DNA of 64,000 nt from Lysobacter sp. FW306-1B-D06B (GCF_038446665.1 NZ_CP151802.1:3162001-3226000), one strand, 5' to 3'. Shown: positions 16,770 to 25,719, counted from the stretch's first letter. The notes: a model not told the origin generated them from the letters alone. Numbers and translations are program-made.

Positions 16770-18041
16770 TTACAGCCGCGCGTCCACTCCGTCGCGCGGA
16801 TACAGGCTCTTGATGTCGTAAAGCAGCGCATGCGGCCGGCCGAACGCGCGAGCCCCCTGCACCCCCAGCGTACGGAATTCGTCATGTGCCACGGCGAGGA
16901 TCACCGCGTCGTAGGCGCCCTGTTCGGGCGACGCAACTAGCTCGATGCCATAGGCCGCACGCGCCTCCTCGGCATCCGCCCGCGGATCGTGGATATCGAC
17001 AGCGGCGCGGTACTCCTTAAACTTCTGCGCCAGCTCGACCACGCGCGTGTTGCGCAGATCCGCGCAGTTTTCCTTGAAAGTGAGCCCCAGGATCAGAATG
17101 CGCGCCCCGGCAACGGCGATGTCGCGCTGGATCATCAGCTTCACGACGTCGGTCGCGACGTGTTCTCCCATCGCATCGTTGATGCGCCGGCAGGCCAGGA
17201 GAATGTCCGGGTAATAGCCGGCAGCCTGCGCCTTCTGGATCAGGTAATACGGATCGACCCCGATGCAGTGCCCGCCCACCAATCCAGGCCGGAACGGCAG
17301 GAAGTTCCACTTGGTGCCGGCCGCTTCCAGAACTTCGGTGGTGTCGATGCCTAGCCGCTGGAAGATCAACGCGAACTCGTTCACCAGCGCGATGTTTGCG
17401 TCGCGCTGGGTGTTCTCGATGACCTTCGAGGCCTCGGCCACCCGGATGCTGGATACCTTGTGCGTCCCGGCCTTGATGATGCTGCGGTAAAGCGCGTCGA
17501 CGAATTCCGCGGTTTCCGGCGTCGAGCCGGACGTCACCTTCGGAATGTCGACCAGCCTGCGCTGCTTGTCCCCCGGATTAATGCGCTCCGGACTGTAGCC
17601 GACGAAAAAATCGCGGTTGAAGACGAGGCCGGAGGTGCGCTCCAGCTCTGGTACGCAAATCTCTTCCGTGGCGCCGGGGTAGACGGTGGACTCGTAGATC
17701 ACCGTGTCGCCGGGCTTGAGAGCAGGGCCAATGGCACGACTCGCTTCGAGAAGCTGGCGAAAATCCGGACGCTTATGGCTATCGACTGGCGTGGGGACGG
17801 TGACAATAAAAACATTGCACGCGCGAAGACTGGAGACATCATCCGTCAGCGCCAACTGCCGCGCTGACGAAATTTCCAACTCGCCCTCCTCGCCGTTGAT
17901 GTCCAGGCCCTGCGTCAGCTGGGCCACCCGGCTCGAGTCGATGTCATATCCGATTACTCTAAACTGGCGACCAAATTCGATAGCCAGCGGCAGTCCCACA
18001 TACCCAAGGCCGACAACGGCGATAACTACCTTGGCCTGCAT
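16770..18041 (-). CDS. Nucleotide-sugar dehydrogenase (UDP-GlcNAc/GalNAc dehydrogenase, TviB/WbpO type)
   Basis: This 423-residue enzyme oxidises C6 of a UDP-N-acetylhexosamine to the uronic acid for polysaccharide synthesis. It has the NAD site VIAVVGLGYVGLPLAIEFG, TVPTPVDSHKRPD, YESTVYPGATEEICVPELE, the catalytic Cys in GGHCIGVDPYYL, and the C-terminal ILGLTFKENCADLRNTR domain. This is the WbpO/TviB subgroup rather than UDP-glucose dehydrogenase. I prefer ATG 18041, with GAGGCGAAG just before it, over ATG 18074, which lacks a site. Codon use is less GC-biased than in flanking core genes, as is common in EPS loci. Confidence 0.88.
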   Translation of the reverse strand: MQAKVVIAVVGLGYVGLPLAIEFGRQFRVIGYDIDSSRVAQLTQGLDINGEEGELEISSARQLALTDDVSSLRACNVFIVTVPTPVDSHKRPDFRQLLEASRAIGPALKPGDTVIYESTVYPGATEEICVPELERTSGLVFNRDFFVGYSPERINPGDKQRRLVDIPKVTSGSTPETAEFVDALYRSIIKAGTHKVSSIRVAEASKVIENTQRDANIALVNEFALIFQRLGIDTTEVLEAAGTKWNFLPFRPGLVGGHCIGVDPYYLIQKAQAAGYYPDILLACRRINDAMGEHVATDVVKLMIQRDIAVAGARILILGLTFKENCADLRNTRVVELAQKFKEYRAAVDIHDPRADAEEARAAYGIELVASPEQGAYDAVILAVAHDEFRTLGVQGARAFGRPHALLYDIKSLYPRDGVDARL

Positions 18042-18265
18042 CTTCGCCTCGAAGCACGAATCGTGAAGGCGCATTGTAGACGTAGATTCCCCGCCTCAAT
18101 GGCAAGCGACCAAACTAGCCAAGACGGCCATGTCTGGCACGTCGAAGGCGCCCTCCACAGGTGATCACCAGATCGGCCAAGCGACGGTAGCCTCGGCGCG
18201 GGAGAAACACCTGGAGCCCAACGCGGGCAGCGAGCAACGGCGAGTACGCGCCCGCCAGGACAGCC
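18042..18265. other. Gap with possible glycosyltransferase-like coding remnant
   Basis: No intact gene is seen. On the minus strand, a frame ending in TAG at 18115-18117 is open back to about 18300 and reads [19 protein letters not shown] and onward through FLPRRGYRRLADLV. This could be the decayed C terminus of an EPS-locus enzyme, but it has no start, overlaps the chimeric frame upstream and may be chance in GC-rich DNA. Confidence 0.25.
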
Positions 18266-19249
18266 TCAGAGAACAATCGGAGCGAGAGCGTTAGAGAGTG
18301 CGGTCTGGCCGCCTTTGCAATGTGCCAGCCAACTGGGCCGATCCCTGTCTAGCAAACCGCTCTCAAGAAGACTATGTGCAAGCACAAAGAACGTTCCCGC
18401 GATCAATAGCGCGCTGACACGATCGGACCTACTGCGAAGCGACACCATCAGATGGCCCTTCTGCCGATCGTTCACCCCTTCCACGGCGCCCAGCAGCTGC
18501 GCTTCGTAGCCGTGCTGCTGCGCGGTGCGATGCAGCGCCTGCACGTCCTTCGGGAAGCACGAACCGCCGTAACCCGCGCCGGGATAGATGAAATGCCAGC
18601 CGATGCGCGGGTCCGAACCGATGCCCTGTCGCACCATCTCCACGTCCGCGCCCACGCGCTCGGCGATGTTCGCGATCTCGTTCATGAAGCTGATCTTCGT
18701 CGCCAGCATCGCGTTGGCGGCGTACTTGGTCAGTTCGGCCGAACGCACGTCCATCACCACGATGCGCTCGTGGTTGCGGTTGAACGGCGCATACAGGCGC
18801 TTGAGCCGCTCCACGGCCGTCGTGCTGCTGGCGCCGATGACGATGCGGTCCGGGCGCATGCAGTCGTTGACGGCGTCGCCTTCCTTGAGGAATTCCGGAT
18901 TGGACGCGACTTCGAACGCCAGGTCGGCGCCGCGCGCGGCCAGTTGCGCCGCGATCTCCGTGCGCACCTTGTCGGCGGTGCCGACCGGCACGGTCGACTT
19001 GTTGACGACCACCGACGGTCGCTCCAGGTGCTGGCCGATCGTGCGCGCCACCGCCAGCACGTACTTGAGGTCGGCGCTGCCGTCCTCGTCCGGCGGCGTG
19101 CCGACCGCGATGAAGATGACGTCGCCATGCGCGACCGACGCCGCGGCGTCGGTGGTGAAACTCAACCGGCCCGCGGCGTGGTTGGCCTTCACCATCGGCT
19201 CCAGGCCCGGCTCGTAGATCGGAATCACACCGCGGTTGGCCTTCGGCCA
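18266..19249 (-). pseudogene. Truncated UDP-glucose 6-dehydrogenase (ugd) remnant joined to a membrane-protein tail
   Basis: The frame opens right after a TGA at 19250-19252 and reads [18 protein letters not shown], which is internal Ugd sequence. The first roughly 40 residues, including the NAD-binding GxGYVG motif, are missing. The middle is good Ugd: [45 protein letters not shown] and the catalytic Cys in [15 protein letters not shown]. After NDRQKGHLM (near 18450) homology stops and an unrelated tail of about 60 residues begins, with the helix [20 protein letters not shown] and [12 protein letters not shown], resembling the end of an O-antigen ligase/polymerase. It cannot be an active dehydrogenase; rearrangement or misassembly both fit. 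Confidence 0.8.
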
Positions 19250-19257
19250 TCACTTCA

Positions 19258-20481
19258 TTATTGCGTCCGAATCGCAGAGCTGCCCGCGGAAGCCAATGGA
19301 ACTTTTCTCACGACGATGTCGTCGATGAGCAACGATCCGCCCAGACGACGCTCCTCCATGGATCGAGATGCATGCGAGAGAACCAGCCTCTGCATGGGGC
19401 AGTTCGGGGGAACTTCGAACCGCGCTTGATCTTGCGACCACTTTGGTGGCTTCACGGTCGATAGCTCGATGGTCGCCAGTTGTGTTCCCGACGCACAACT
19501 CAGCTTCCATAGAAATGGACGCGTCGTGTCAGTGGTGTCGTATGTCCATGCAGACAATGTGTAGATTCCGGCTTCCAGCGCGACCCACTGCTCCGGCCCT
19601 TTGAGCTCGACCGGTCTTCCGCTGAAGTCAATTCGCAATGCTTGCGATCCAGAGTGCGGATTCGTCCGGTCCACGGCAATGTCCATGCCGGGTTGCGAGG
19701 ACCATCGCCATGAAAACCTCCCTTCGGCTTGCTCCGCGGCTTCGAATCCACCGTTGTATAGATCACTCGACGCTCGCCGTTCGCTCTGTCCTAGCGACTG
19801 AAACCAGACTGCCCTTGCCTCACGTGGACGGCCCAGCCGCACCAAGGCCTCGATGCGGACCGAGCGCTCGGTCTCGTTCAACGGTCGCAGCCTTGAGAGG
19901 GTTGCCATCAGGGCTTCGACGTGGTCCGCCTGCACGGTGGGATCACGCAATGCCGTCATCAGCGAACCTGCCCACGGTGGGTTCGACGCCAGAACAGCTG
20001 CCATCGCGTCCCGTATCGCAGCATCCGACAGGTGCGGGAGAAAGGCCGTGAGCACGTCGCTTCCAATGAAGGGAGCGACCCGGAGCGCGGCATCCAGATG
20101 CTCGACGGCTTCGCCGGCCGCTCCGGCCGACAACGCGGTGTCGGTCAGCATCATCTGCGCGACCCACTCCCGTGGATCGCGTTTGATCGCCACTCGATAC
20201 AGCCTCTCGGCCTGAGCAGGATTGCCCTCTGCGTCCGCCACTTGGGCGAGAAGGCGATAAGCCTGGCCATCGACCGGCCTGTCTTTCAATGCCCGTTTGG
20301 CGTCGGCACGGAGAGTTGTCGGGTCACCCGGCGCCAGCCCAGCGGCGGCAACAAGCCTATCGGGCCCCAGTGGAGCACCAACGTTGCCTTCGACGCGCAT
20401 CAGACAGAGTGTCGCCCACGCGACGGAGGCGGTTATGAACGCCGCCACCCCTCCCCTGACCACGGATGCCAGACCCGCCAT
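19258..20481 (-). CDS. EPS-locus TPR protein with C-terminal carbohydrate-binding-like domain
   Basis: The 407-residue product has an N-terminal membrane anchor (about residues 7-27) and TPR-like repeats (AYRLLAQVADAEGNPAQAER, AVEHLDAALRVAPF). From about residue 245 there is a jelly-roll domain like those of galactose-binding/CBM families: LYNGGFEAAE, FSWRWSSQPGMDI, NPHSGSQALRIDFSG, LEAGIYTLSAWTYD and GGSLLIDDIVVRKV. Such proteins often sit next to tyrosine autokinases in EPS clusters and probably help assembly or export in the periplasm. Its ATG is 3 bp after the stop of the autokinase gene, so translation is coupled. The ugd remnant begins immediately after its stop codon. Confidence 0.75.
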   Translation of the reverse strand: MAGLASVVRGGVAAFITASVAWATLCLMRVEGNVGAPLGPDRLVAAAGLAPGDPTTLRADAKRALKDRPVDGQAYRLLAQVADAEGNPAQAERLYRVAIKRDPREWVAQMMLTDTALSAGAAGEAVEHLDAALRVAPFIGSDVLTAFLPHLSDAAIRDAMAAVLASNPPWAGSLMTALRDPTVQADHVEALMATLSRLRPLNETERSVRIEALVRLGRPREARAVWFQSLGQSERRASSDLYNGGFEAAEQAEGRFSWRWSSQPGMDIAVDRTNPHSGSQALRIDFSGRPVELKGPEQWVALEAGIYTLSAWTYDTTDTTRPFLWKLSCASGTQLATIELSTVKPPKWSQDQARFEVPPNCPMQRLVLSHASRSMEERRLGGSLLIDDIVVRKVPLASAGSSAIRTQ

Positions 20482-20484
20482 GCG

Positions 20485-22629
20485 TCAGGCAGCACTGCCG
20501 CCGTACTCGTAGGAGCCGTAGCCGTAGCTCTTGTCACTGCGATCTTGGTTGAATCGCGTGAGAACTGTGCCTACGAGACGCGCTCGCGCAAACTGCAAGC
20601 GCTGGAGCGCTGCGCGCAAGGCATCACTGCGTGTCGACTCGGCCGCGGCAATCAGCAGCGTCGCTTCAGCATGATTGGCCAGGAGCGGTGCATCGGCCAG
20701 CCCCAGAACCGGCGGTCCGTCCAGTACGACCACGTCGAACCGTTCGTAAAGCTGTTGCAGCAGGGAAGGAAGTGCCCCGCCACCCAGCAGCTCGGGCGGA
20801 TTTGGCGGCAGAGGCCCAGACGGAATCACGCTGAACCTTCGATCCCTAAGCTCCTGTACCGCATCCCACGGACTGCAAGCGCCAGACAGGAGACTGGAAA
20901 GCCCCTTTGCGGCCGGAATTCCCAATGTCTTGTGAAGGGAAGCGCCGCGAAGGTCCGCATCCACCAGCACGACGCGCTTGCCCAATTGCGCGATGTTGTG
21001 CGCCAGCTCGAGTGCCGAGGTGCTCTTTCCTTCGGACGGCCCCGCGCTCGTGATCAACATGCTACGCGGCAACCCGTGGGTCGTAGCGAACTGCAGGGCT
21101 GTTCGCACTGAACGATAAGCTTCCGAGAACGGCGATCGAAGATCGGCGGACGCCGCGGACGGAGATTCGCCCTCTCCCAAACGCGGGATCGCACCAAGCA
21201 CCGGAAGGCCCGTGAGATCCTCGAGGCGCTTCGTGTCGTGGACGGTGTTATCGAGAAAGTGCACGAGGAACGCGAGCATCACCCCAAGAAGCAAGCCGAC
21301 CACCAGGCCGATCGCAGTATTGAGGAGCCTTCGCGGGAAGGCCGCCTTGTCGGGCGGCATGGCCTTGTCGATGATCGAAATGTTGTTGGCACCGATACTT
21401 CCGGCAACACCGATTTCCTTGTATCGCTGCAGCAGCGCATCGTACAGCTCGCGATTCTTCCCGGCTTCGCGCTTGAGGATGTTGTACTGGATCGAACGCG
21501 ACTGCAGATCGAGCACGTCGCCCTTCAGCCCCGAGATCCTGTTCTTAAGCAGCCCTTCCTGCGCCAACGCCGCTTCGTAGTCGATCTTGATGGCGGTGCG
21601 GATGTGACCTACTTCCGCCTGGATCTGGCGCGTCGCCTCTTCAATCTGCTGCTGCAACTGCACCATGTCCGGATAGTCGGGCTTGAACGTGGCGAGCTTG
21701 TTCTGGTATTCCGACTGCAGCGTCGCCCGCTGCTCCCGCAACTTCTGGATGAGCTGATTCGTGACAACCTGTGGAAGGCCCATGCCATCGCCGCTGTTGG
21801 CCTGGCGCCAAAGCGCCTCCGCCTTCATCCGTGCGCCCTGGGCACCGGCCAGCGCCGCATTGAGGTCGCCCAGGTTCTGCGCATCCAGCGATGGCTTGTC
21901 ATCCCCTACGGAAACGATTTGTTCCCGGGTGGAGAATGCGACGAGCTGTTTCTCCGAATCCTCGAGCTTTCCTTTCAACTGCGCGAGGCGCTCCTCAAGG
22001 TACTTCTTGGCATAGGATGACGCCTGGAAGCGCCGTTCCAGGTTGGTCGCGATGAACGCGTCCGCGTAGGCATTGGTGATGCGCGCCGCGAGATCCGGGT
22101 CGGTAGAGTCAAAGTTCACGCGAACCAGACGCGAGTTTCGGACCGGTTCGATCGTCAGCGATTCCAGCACCGGCTCGATCAGTGCCAGTTCCAGCGCCTG
22201 CTTGCGAAGCCCCGGCGAAAGGGGCTTTCCTCCGTTTCGATCGGATGATTCTTCATCCGCCACTTCAACCTCTTTCGCGTAGACAGGATTATCCTCAAGT
22301 CGCAGGTCCTGGATGACGCGATGCGCCAGCGAGCGGCTCTTCAGCAGTTCGTACTGGGTCTGGTAGAAGTCACGATCGAGAGGCGATTCCGTAGGCTCCA
22401 GCCCCTCGAATGCGACGACCTTGATCGTGTCGCGTTCGATCTGCAGCGTCGACGAGGCACGGTAGGACGGTGTCGCGAGCAGGCTGAACAGAATTGAGAT
22501 CAGGAGAGTCGCACTAGCAGCGCCCACCAGCCATTTCCAGCGTTGGCGCAGGATCTGCGCGTACTGGAGCAAGTTGATCTCGTCCCCATCCACCGACTCG
22601 GGCAGAGCATTTTCGACTAGCGCGTTCAT
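20485..22629 (-). CDS. Polysaccharide co-polymerase with tyrosine autokinase domain (Wzc-like)
   Basis: The 714-residue protein sets polysaccharide chain length and controls export. An N-terminal Wzz domain has a membrane helix near 33-55, followed by long periplasmic coiled coils (about 200-420), the PPDKAAFPRR motif and a second helix near 445-470. The cytoplasmic BY-kinase has Walker A SAGPSEGKSTSALE, Walker A' VVLVDADLRG and Walker B VVLDGPPVLG. The C-terminal tyrosine cluster SYGYGSYEYGG is the autophosphorylation tail. Its ATG overlaps the export-protein stop by four bases (ATGA). The opposing phosphatase is encoded upstream at 23391. Confidence 0.93.
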   Translation of the reverse strand: MNALVENALPESVDGDEINLLQYAQILRQRWKWLVGAASATLLISILFSLLATPSYRASSTLQIERDTIKVVAFEGLEPTESPLDRDFYQTQYELLKSRSLAHRVIQDLRLEDNPVYAKEVEVADEESSDRNGGKPLSPGLRKQALELALIEPVLESLTIEPVRNSRLVRVNFDSTDPDLAARITNAYADAFIATNLERRFQASSYAKKYLEERLAQLKGKLEDSEKQLVAFSTREQIVSVGDDKPSLDAQNLGDLNAALAGAQGARMKAEALWRQANSGDGMGLPQVVTNQLIQKLREQRATLQSEYQNKLATFKPDYPDMVQLQQQIEEATRQIQAEVGHIRTAIKIDYEAALAQEGLLKNRISGLKGDVLDLQSRSIQYNILKREAGKNRELYDALLQRYKEIGVAGSIGANNISIIDKAMPPDKAAFPRRLLNTAIGLVVGLLLGVMLAFLVHFLDNTVHDTKRLEDLTGLPVLGAIPRLGEGESPSAASADLRSPFSEAYRSVRTALQFATTHGLPRSMLITSAGPSEGKSTSALELAHNIAQLGKRVVLVDADLRGASLHKTLGIPAAKGLSSLLSGACSPWDAVQELRDRRFSVIPSGPLPPNPPELLGGGALPSLLQQLYERFDVVVLDGPPVLGLADAPLLANHAEATLLIAAAESTRSDALRAALQRLQFARARLVGTVLTRFNQDRSDKSYGYGSYEYGGSAA

Positions 22630-23312
22630 TGGTATGCCCTCCAGACCGCGACGAAGGGCGCCAACTGGACCAGCGTCTTCAAGGTAAGGCGCCCAGCCGA
22701 TGTATCGACGACGATGACGTCGTCACCGTAGATCTCCGGGTCCGGCTGCTCGCCGCGATTTATGGCCTTTACATCGAAGCGCGCGTACTTGCGTTCTCCG
22801 CCCACGGTTCGGAAGACAAGAACGTTGCGTTCGCTCCCAATTTCACTGAGCCCTTCCGCAAGCGAAATCGACTGCACCAGCGTCAGACGCGAAGCCATTG
22901 GATAGATCCCCGGCTTCTTGACCGCGCCGCTGACGGTTACGCGCTGACTGGAGAACTCTTTGACAAAGACGCTGACCTGCGGTGTACGGAGATAACGCTC
23001 GCTGTAGCGCTCCGCAAGCAATTCCTCGATCTCGCCCACCGTGCGACCCGCCACGTCCACCGCACCAACGAGCGGAAGCGAGATCAGTCCCGCGTTATTG
23101 ACTCGCACTTCGCGGTTCAGATCATCGACCTGGAAAACCGTCACGGTCAGCAAGTCACTGGGACCTATTCGGTACTCACTGCGTCCGAGCGCATCGACCA
23201 CCGAGTCCGCTGCCGGCAGGGAATCCAGCTCCTCCCGCCCGGCGTGACTGACACAGGCAGATGACAACAAAATGCAGGCGAAGAGACCTGCGCGGAGAAT
23301 CCAGCGGAACAC
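22626..23312 (-). CDS. Outer-membrane polysaccharide export lipoprotein (Wza/GumB type)
   Basis: The 228-residue product has a lipoprotein signal peptide with lipobox LSSAC (Cys20). A polysaccharide-export domain (EYRIGPSDLLTVTVFQVDDL, AGLISLPLVGAVDVAGRT) is followed by a single SLBB-type domain (VTVSGAVKKPGIYPM, GDDVIVV). It forms the exit channel for exopolysaccharide and works with the tyrosine autokinase encoded downstream with a 4-bp overlap. It is shorter than E. coli Wza (about 380 residues) and closer to the GumB length. Confidence 0.92.
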   Translation of the reverse strand: MFRWILRAGLFACILLSSACVSHAGREELDSLPAADSVVDALGRSEYRIGPSDLLTVTVFQVDDLNREVRVNNAGLISLPLVGAVDVAGRTVGEIEELLAERYSERYLRTPQVSVFVKEFSSQRVTVSGAVKKPGIYPMASRLTLVQSISLAEGLSEIGSERNVLVFRTVGGERKYARFDVKAINRGEQPDPEIYGDDVIVVDTSAGRLTLKTLVQLAPFVAVWRAYQ

Positions 23313-23390
23313 CCAGCACCCATACTGCAGAAGAGCAACGCCGGATTATGCGCGACCATCGCGCACTTCCGATGCAAGTTAGACATTTGC

Positions 23391-24218
23391 TTACACCCCA
23401 GTCTTGCGCCCTAACAGCCGCCCAAACACACTGGCGCGGATCGGGCCGTTTGCATTGCGCTGGTCGCGCGGGCAAGTACGCAGGGCAGCCGCAGGCAAAT
23501 CACTCGGCGGGACGTCGTTGACGATGCCACGTGGGCGGATCACCACCTGATTCGTTGCCTCTTCGCCACCAACAAGTGCGCCAGCGGCTTCGCGAGCCTC
23601 CATCAGGCAAGGGGGGCGGCGGCGCGGGTGATGTGCATCGGTGGCGATGATCATGCACATGCCATCGCCGACGAAGCGTTCACTCCAGTATTTCACGCGC
23701 TTTCCGAAGCGACCTGTCAGCGCGCCGGCGGTGATCTGCATCCACGCGCCGCGCATGGCCAATCGCTCGAACAGATCAAAATGCGTTTCGATCCAGCTGA
23801 GACGCTCCGGGTGCGTGATGACGGGCACCAGCCCTGCCACCATCAGATCGAACACTGTCTCTTCGAAGCGCGGCGGCGCGACGTGATGCGGCGGCTCCAG
23901 CAGCAGATAGCGCGAACCGGCGATCGTAGGGATGCGTCCAGCCTGGATTCCTTCGATCAGGTCGGGGGCGAGATGGACATCAGCACCTTCGACCAGCCTC
24001 AACGCGATTCCGCGTTGATCCAACTCGCACTGGAAAGCGCCTATCGCCGCACGGATGCCGTGCGCCGTATTCTCGTACACCCCCGGATAGATGTGCGGCG
24101 TGCACGCGACCGTGGTGATGCCATCGGCAACCGCCATGCGAGCCATTTCCAGGCTTGTTTCAAGATCGGCCGGGCCGTCATCGATGGCCGGAAGCAGATG
24201 GCAGTGCAAGTCGTACAT
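23391..24218 (-). CDS. Tyrosine-protein phosphatase, PHP type (CpsB/Wzb functional analogue)
   Basis: The 275-residue product is a PHP-fold metal-dependent phosphatase that dephosphorylates BY-kinases. Metal ligands are visible in MYDLHCHLLPAIDDG, TPHIYPGVYEN, EGADVH, VITHPERL and IIATDAHHPRRRP. It lies 78 bp upstream of the export lipoprotein gene in the same orientation, so it is probably first in the EPS operon and resets the autokinase. The last 45 residues, rich in Arg and Pro, are not part of the usual fold. Confidence 0.9.
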   Translation of the reverse strand: MYDLHCHLLPAIDDGPADLETSLEMARMAVADGITTVACTPHIYPGVYENTAHGIRAAIGAFQCELDQRGIALRLVEGADVHLAPDLIEGIQAGRIPTIAGSRYLLLEPPHHVAPPRFEETVFDLMVAGLVPVITHPERLSWIETHFDLFERLAMRGAWMQITAGALTGRFGKRVKYWSERFVGDGMCMIIATDAHHPRRRPPCLMEAREAAGALVGGEEATNQVVIRPRGIVNDVPPSDLPAAALRTCPRDQRNANGPIRASVFGRLLGRKTGV

Positions 24219-24299
24219 TGCGATATCCCGTGAAACTCAACCCAGTCTAGTGACCGGATGCCGCACAGGAGGCGTCAGGCGAAAAAGTACGATGGCGTG

Positions 24300-24944
24300 T
24301 CAGTCGCGGCAGTAGATCGCAAGATCATCGCCGACAGCGATTACAAGACTGCGTCCCGAGAACGAGAACCCGCAGGCATGCAGTTCCGGATGGCTCTCGA
24401 TACGACTGAAGCTGGCTTCCGCATCTTCGTGGCATGCGAACAGCGAAGCGCGTGGCGGCACGAGCAGTATTTCCGCCCTCGGCCAATCCAGCGTGACGAT
24501 CTCCAACGCCCAGCCATCGGGCGTAACCCGCATCAATCCCCCGCCTTGCCGCCCCGCGGTAGCGATCTGCTGTCCGTCGAGCGGGCCGATGCCCACGGCT
24601 TGCAGCGGTCCCGCGGACGGCTCACCTTCAAGCGTTCCGTGTTTGCGCGCGATCTTCTCGCCGGTGCTGCAATCGATTACTCCACGACCTTCGCCCGAGA
24701 CGACGAGCAACAATTCGCTGTTCCGATCGAACCCAACCGCTTCGAGCGCAGGCACAGCGAAGACGCCGGCAGCACGCCAAGGTCGCGGCGGCGCCACCAG
24801 CGCCGCCGTGCGCACCATCCGGCGGATGGGGCCAAGGTAGCGGGCAGCGGATTCCAGTTCAGCGCGTTGGCGCCTGGTTCGAAGGAGCGTGAGCATCGGG
24901 GAGAGCTTGGCGGAGGCGGCCGCCGTCGAGGCGCGCGTGATCAT
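24300..24944 (-). CDS. Hypothetical protein, possible beta-propeller-like fold
   Basis: I do not recognise a family. The 214-residue product begins with an Ala/Arg-rich helix region (MITRASTAAASAKLSPM) and then has repeated short strands, LLLVVSGEGRGVIDCSTGEK, GPLQAVGIGPLDGQQIATAG, GGGLMRVTPDGWALEIVTL and FSFSGRSLVIAVGDDLAIYC, resembling degenerate propeller blades. No signal peptide is seen. The start is uncertain: ATG 24944 sits against AAGGA, while the frame is open to 25106. It lies between the EPS operon and the tRNA cluster. Confidence 0.45.
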   Translation of the reverse strand: MITRASTAAASAKLSPMLTLLRTRRQRAELESAARYLGPIRRMVRTAALVAPPRPWRAAGVFAVPALEAVGFDRNSELLLVVSGEGRGVIDCSTGEKIARKHGTLEGEPSAGPLQAVGIGPLDGQQIATAGRQGGGLMRVTPDGWALEIVTLDWPRAEILLVPPRASLFACHEDAEASFSRIESHPELHACGFSFSGRSLVIAVGDDLAIYCRD

Positions 24945-25124
24945 TCCTTGGAACTTGGCCGCCGCGCACTGGAGCCCGCACGGCGTGGCGCAGACGTCAT
25001 GGCCCGCGATGCAGGAATGGTAGGGAGTCGCGCTCTGCGGGCCAATGAGAATTGTCTGATTCGCCGGCTTCGCAGGCACCCAACACGCATGCGCAGCGTG
25101 CGTCACGGAGGATCGCTACCGCCA

Positions 25125-25211
25125 TGGTGCCCGGACCCGGGATCGAACCGGGACGGCCTTTCGGCCGGCGGATTTTAAGTCCGCTGCGTCTACCTGTTCC
25201 GCCATCCGGGC
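25125..25211 (-). tRNA. tRNA-Leu (anticodon TAA)
   Basis: An 87-base class II tRNA on the minus strand. The acceptor stem is GCCCGGA/TCCGGGC, the anticodon stem GCGGA/TCCGC surrounds loop CTTAAAA (anticodon TAA), and the variable arm CGGCCGAAAGGCCG forms its own hairpin. The T loop is GTTCGAT and CCA is encoded. It is last in the Gly-Cys-Leu cluster. Confidence 0.95.
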
Positions 25212-25282
25212 TGGAACGCGCGCCTAGCTTACGCGACGAACCGCGCATGACCGGTGCCGCACGATGTCCTGGCCGCAACGAA

Positions 25283-25308
25283 AAAGCCCGACCTTTCGGT
25301 CGGGCTTG
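25283..25308 (-). terminator. Hairpin after tRNA-Cys
   Basis: AAGCCCGACC at 25284-25293 pairs with GGTCGGGCTT at 25298-25307 around a four-base loop. On the minus strand it is followed by a run of T (25281-25285). It sits between tRNA-Cys and tRNA-Leu, so it may terminate partly or mark a processing point. Confidence 0.65.
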
Positions 25309-25315
25309 ATGATGC

Positions 25316-25389
25316 TGGAGGCCTGGGTCGGAATTGAACCGGCGTACGCGGATTTGCAGTCCGCTGCATAACCACTCTGCCACCAGGCC
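25316..25389 (-). tRNA. tRNA-Cys (anticodon GCA)
   Basis: A 74-base tRNA on the minus strand: acceptor GGCCTGG/CCAGGCC, anticodon stem GCGGA/TCCGC with loop CTGCAAA (anticodon GCA), T loop GTTCAATTC and an encoded TCCA end. Confidence 0.95.
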
Positions 25390-25456
25390 GGTGACTCGAA
25401 TCCGTCGACCGGATTCTTTCATATTCCGGCCCCGTTCACGCAACGAGGCCTGAAAC

Positions 25457-25484
25457 GACAAGGCCCCGAGAACGGGGCCTTGTC
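25457..25484 (-). other. Twelve-bp hairpin between tRNA-Gly and tRNA-Cys
   Basis: GACAAGGCCCCG at 25457-25468 is perfectly complementary to 25473-25484 across a four-base loop. No T tract follows on the minus strand, so it is more likely an RNA-processing or attenuation structure than a full terminator. Confidence 0.5.
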
Positions 25485-25490
25485 TGAAAC

Positions 25491-25566
<76 letters not shown>

Positions 25567-25578
25567 AGAGGAACCGAC

Positions 25579-25606
25579 ATTTTAGGCATGGAATGAAAAG
25601 TGTCAA
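25579..25606 (-). promoter_or_regulatory. Sigma-70 promoter of the tRNA-Gly-Cys-Leu cluster
   Basis: On the minus strand TTGACA (25606-25601) and TAAAAT (25584-25579) are separated by 16 bases, a near-consensus promoter whose start would fall within a few bases of the tRNA-Gly 5' end. The tRNAs therefore need not depend on read-through from pgsA. Confidence 0.8.
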
Positions 25607-25719
25607 CTCTTTTTCACTCCGTGGGAGGCCCCGTCAGCGGACTTCCCGAACCGGCCGATCGGGCTGCCATCTCCCGGTCGGATCGTCGAACGCGTCGGCG
25701 TTCGCGATGCGCATATTCT

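Noticed and set aside
24945..25106. An N-terminal extension of the hypothetical gene at 24300
   Set aside because: The extension is Cys/Pro/His-mixed, runs almost to the tRNA-Leu end and shows no fold continuity; ATG 24944 is more plausible though not certain.
25457..25484. A strong terminator ending the tRNA cluster after tRNA-Gly
   Set aside because: There is no T tract and two more tRNAs of the conserved cluster follow, so it is listed only as a hairpin.
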